The notes under the pieces were generated by a model, which was not told the origin of the DNA, ran no database searches, and saw only the letters and a list, made by a program, of their open reading frames with translations. The translations under genes were made by a program, and so were the position numbers. DNA of 64,000 nucleotides, taken from assembly GCA_009731375.1 (NCBI GenBank), contig BJOX01000208.1, positions 655,883 to 719,882 on the forward strand. The letters are read 5' to 3'. Source of the stretch: Paulinella micropora. Taxonomy: Eukaryota > Cercozoa > Imbricatea > Euglyphida. How positions within the stretch are numbered: position 1 is the stretch's first letter; each line of letters begins with the position of its first letter. Of the stretch, positions 61,800-64,000 are shown in pieces.

Positions 61800-62074
61800 C
61801 TGCTTCAGCAGCTGCGGGAGGGTCGGCCGTCGCACGTCTTCAGCGTCCATGAGAGCGTTTCTACGCCAATACTACTGCCCTCATTCGGGACAATCTTGAT
61901 TTCTTGCTCATTAGGGCGTATGTATGCTTGGGGCAGCTTTTTCTCCAGGTAAACTTCCAGCGTTCGCGTGCGTGAAGATTTCGTGGACCTGCCGTAGTTT
62001 TCGGTACATATGTACCTTTTCTTTGGGACAAAGATTTGCCATATCAGACTCAAGTCAGGACAAAAGCAAGTCAT
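61800..62074 (-). CDS. Upstream exon(s) of the same minus-strand gene (boundaries uncertain)
   Basis: The minus frame reads ENYGRSTKSSRTRTLEVYLE, KKLPQAYIRPNEQEIKIVPN, EGSSIG, then VETLSWTLKTCDGRPSRSC and a stop. A second frame downstream reads DAEDVRRPTLPQLLKQLNFD. The first part is convincingly protein-like. A donor after SSIG (GGC|GTAGAA) or a later one would join it to the exon at 61419-61576. Function unknown. Confidence 0.4.
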
Positions 62075-62131
62075 TTAGACTGACCGGTTGAACAGACTGT
62101 TGATTCTGACCAGCTGACACAAAACTGCCTT

Positions 62132-62200
62132 GTGATCAATACAGATGGAATTTTTTTTTGCCGTGCCCCTCTCGTGATACCCTTTTCTCGTCCTGGCAAG
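62132..62200 (+). other. Intergenic or intronic spacer with T-rich acceptor tract
   Basis: GGAATTTTTTTTTGCCGTG and a pyrimidine-rich run precede the 62201 acceptor. Contains an in-frame ATG (62132) that could be an alternative start if unspliced. Confidence 0.4.
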
Positions 62201-63199
62201 AGGAAGAGCACCTTTTGTGATCGTACCGATGAACATTGCAACGATGTGTGTCTTGTGTTTGAGACTCTCAAGGAGCCACGCGTCAGTGCAGGTGGGGCAA
62301 GCATGTCAGATTCATCCGACGATGAGGACAGCGCACCTCGCCGCAGAAAGGAAAGGTCCAACAGTGGTGATTCGAGTGATTCCAGCGACTACAGTGACAC
62401 AGCGCGACCACAAAGGGAACGGAAGAAGGAGGAGGTGAACGTTGCAGTTGATCCAGATATATTGGTCAGAACCATCCATGATTCCCTCTTTGACCTCTTT
62501 TCAATGTCTGTTTCTCTTGGCAATATTGCATCAAGTGAAGTATTCAACACAAGTATCCTACTATTCTTACAATTCTCTTATCGCCCCTTCTTTCTGCTTA
62601 AAGTTTTCTTGACACGTGAGAGTAAAGAAACCAGAAAACCTTCAGTTGTCTGTCGGTTGAAAACCTTCTGTCTTGTTGATGGGCAGGACTGGGAGAAAAG
62701 CGGTTTGACCACTGCCGCCGATATGTCAGAGAATCGCAATTTTTGGTCCTGTCGTGGCTGTGCATCCCTTTCCAAAAGTGTTTGTGTTACATTAAAAGTG
62801 TAATATTATGAAATATATATTATATTTGTATTTATATAAAGGAACTACTTCATGTTATGTTATGTTATGCCATGGCATGTCATGTTTTGTTGTCTTGTAT
62901 TGTCTTGTGCCATGTAGCATCAGACTCACATGTTACGTTAAGTTATATTATGTTGTGCTATCTTATGCTCTGTCATATGTTACTTTACATGTTGTTATAT
63001 GTCACGATGTTCTGTTCTGTTCTGTCAACTTATTATTATCTCGTGTTATGTTATCTTATTCTATGTCATTATTATGTCATATGTTGCCTGCAGGGTGTGT
63101 TGGAAATGTATGGCCAAGAACAGTGACCGCCTGGCCAAGTGTCGCTTATGCGGCAAACTGCCGAATGACGACGTGCGCAAACAGGCCTTAAAAAGCGAG
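62201..63199 (+). CDS. RanBP2-type zinc-finger protein (3 exons, partial)
   Basis: Exon 62201-62464 (acceptor GGCAAG, donor ATTG|GTCAGA) encodes KSTFCDRTDEHCNDVCLVFE, then MSDSSDDEDSAPRRRKERSN and a Ser/Asp/Arg-rich stretch ending VAVDPDIL. Exon 62687-62745 (acceptor GGGCAG, donor TTTTG|GTCCTG) encodes DWEKSGLTTAADMSENRNF and TG of a Trp codon. Exon 63094-63199 (acceptor CTGCAG, donor GCGAG|GTCTCT) completes W and encodes V-C-x2-C-x3-N-x6-C-x2-C followed by GKLPNDDVRKQ. Joined, this is the exact RanBP2 finger W-x-C-x2-C-x3-N-x6-C-x2-C, a fold that binds single-stranded RNA or ubiquitin. With the charged Ser-rich N-terminus, an RNA-processing role is plausible. Phases agree at both joins (0 and 2). 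The 3' end and start codon are not resolved. It is divergent from the gene at 61.4-62.1 kb. Confidence 0.7.
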
Positions 63200-63272
63200 G
63201 TCTCTCTCTCTCTCTCTATCTATCTGTCTATCTATCTCTCTCTCTCTTTCTTTCTTTCTCTCTCTCTCTCTG

Positions 63273-63312
<40 letters not shown>
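63200..63312. repeat. (CT)n intron start
   Basis: The intron after the zinc-finger exon begins directly with (CT)n, so the donor GTCTCT is the first repeat unit. Confidence 0.9.
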
Positions 63313-63319
<7 letters not shown>

Positions 63320-63905
63320 TACAATATTGGATTAATATGGCCGTAATGAGGATCAAGAGTGGGACGAAGGACCTATGTAGAAATAAAATGTATGACCAAA
63401 TAGTGTCGATAAACAATGTACATGTGATATGAGTAGATAGGTAGATAGATAGATAGATAGATAGATAGATATAGATAGATATACATGCATATATAATATA
63501 ACATAACACACCAAAGAACTAGTCAATTTGGCAATATATGATTGTCAAAGACTGTCATTTGTGCCTGTGTTACGCATCTATGTGTGTCAACAATTTTTTT
63601 CTGTGCATGTGTACTGTGTATGTGTGTATATGTGCATTTGTATGTGTATTTGTGTTTGTTTGTGTACTTCAGCCACCTCAATGTGTGTGTGTATGTCTAT
63701 GTGTATCTGTTTGTATAGTGAGCCATCTCAAATGTGTACGGATATATATGTGTGTATGTGTATATGTTTGTGTAGTTGAGCTATCTAAATGTGTGTGTGT
63801 ATGTCTATGTCTATGTCTATGTGTATGTCTATGTGTATGTCTATGTGTATGTGTATGTGTGTGTATGTGTACGTGTATGTGAATGTGAATGTGTATGTGT
63901 ATGTT

Positions 63906-63938
<33 letters not shown>

Positions 63939-64000
63939 GTGTAGTTGAGCTATCTCAATGTGTATGTGTATGTCTATGTCTATTTGTATCTGTATCTGTT
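63313..64000. repeat. Unique spacer, (GATA)n and diffuse (TATGTG)n
   Basis: Short unique sequence to 63430, (GATA)n to 63480, then GT-rich TATGTG repeats containing three or more copies of GAGC(T)ATCT(C)AATGTGTGTG at about 63720, 63777 and 63946. No exon seen. Confidence 0.7.

Overview
This is a nuclear genomic window from a eukaryote, probably a microbial one (alga or other protist). The lineage cannot be fixed from the sequence. The evidence is GT-AG introns, one yeast-like TACTAAC branch site, short GC-rich exons scattered in very long low-complexity introns, a tRNA-derived SINE, several retroposon-like families and a foldback element. No prokaryotic operon, rRNA, true tRNA or CRISPR array is present. 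Most of the window is simple repeat: (GATA)n, (ACAT)n, (AAT)n, (GAA)n, (GA)n, poly-A. Nineteen N-runs, nearly all inside repeats, interrupt the assembly.

Layout. 1-940: an exon end with a SUMO-interaction-like motif, a minisatellite and (ATT)-tailed repeats. 1219-5087 (minus): a three-exon model of a Sel1-repeat protein split by a 1.9 kb CATA/ATAAC microsatellite intron. 5.7-8.9 kb: a cluster of dispersed repeats (families C, A, B, G) embedded in (ATT)n. 9.77-10.01 kb (minus): a coiled-coil terminal exon. 10.23-11.85 kb (plus): an ankyrin-repeat gene with a frameshift. 12-14 kb: low-repeat sequence with no recognised gene. 15-20 kb: GATA/GA tracts, family C copies and a foldback element.

17.2-51.7 kb (minus): a chain of 27 candidate exons (about 5 kb coding in 34 kb) that I read as one giant gene of unknown function. 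Reading frames chosen on protein character join in phase at 23 of 26 junctions; a few boundaries were chosen with phase in mind. The product is Ser/Thr/Pro-rich with acidic, poly-Thr, poly-Gln and poly-Asn stretches and two more ordered helical-looking segments. Its introns are nearly pure microsatellite. The first repeat unit often supplies the donor (GTATGT, GTCTAT, GTCTCT) and (CTAT)n-AG the acceptor.

41.4-44.9 kb: a 493-bp tandem array and inverted counterparts of the 6.6-8.2 kb repeat cluster. 53-61 kb: GC-rich tandem repeats present as an inverted pair, then several kilobases of strand-asymmetric polypurine DNA containing a duplicated segment in which one copy carries a SINE and the other is empty. 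61.4-63.2 kb: divergent genes, a minus-strand terminal exon and a plus-strand RanBP2-type zinc-finger gene whose finger is split through its Trp codon.

The main novelty is a recurrent pattern: partial exons (an exon edge plus its splice site) are reiterated in tandem inside the neighbouring microsatellite intron. It occurs at five or more independent exons of the giant gene and looks like microsatellite-driven duplication of exon edges.
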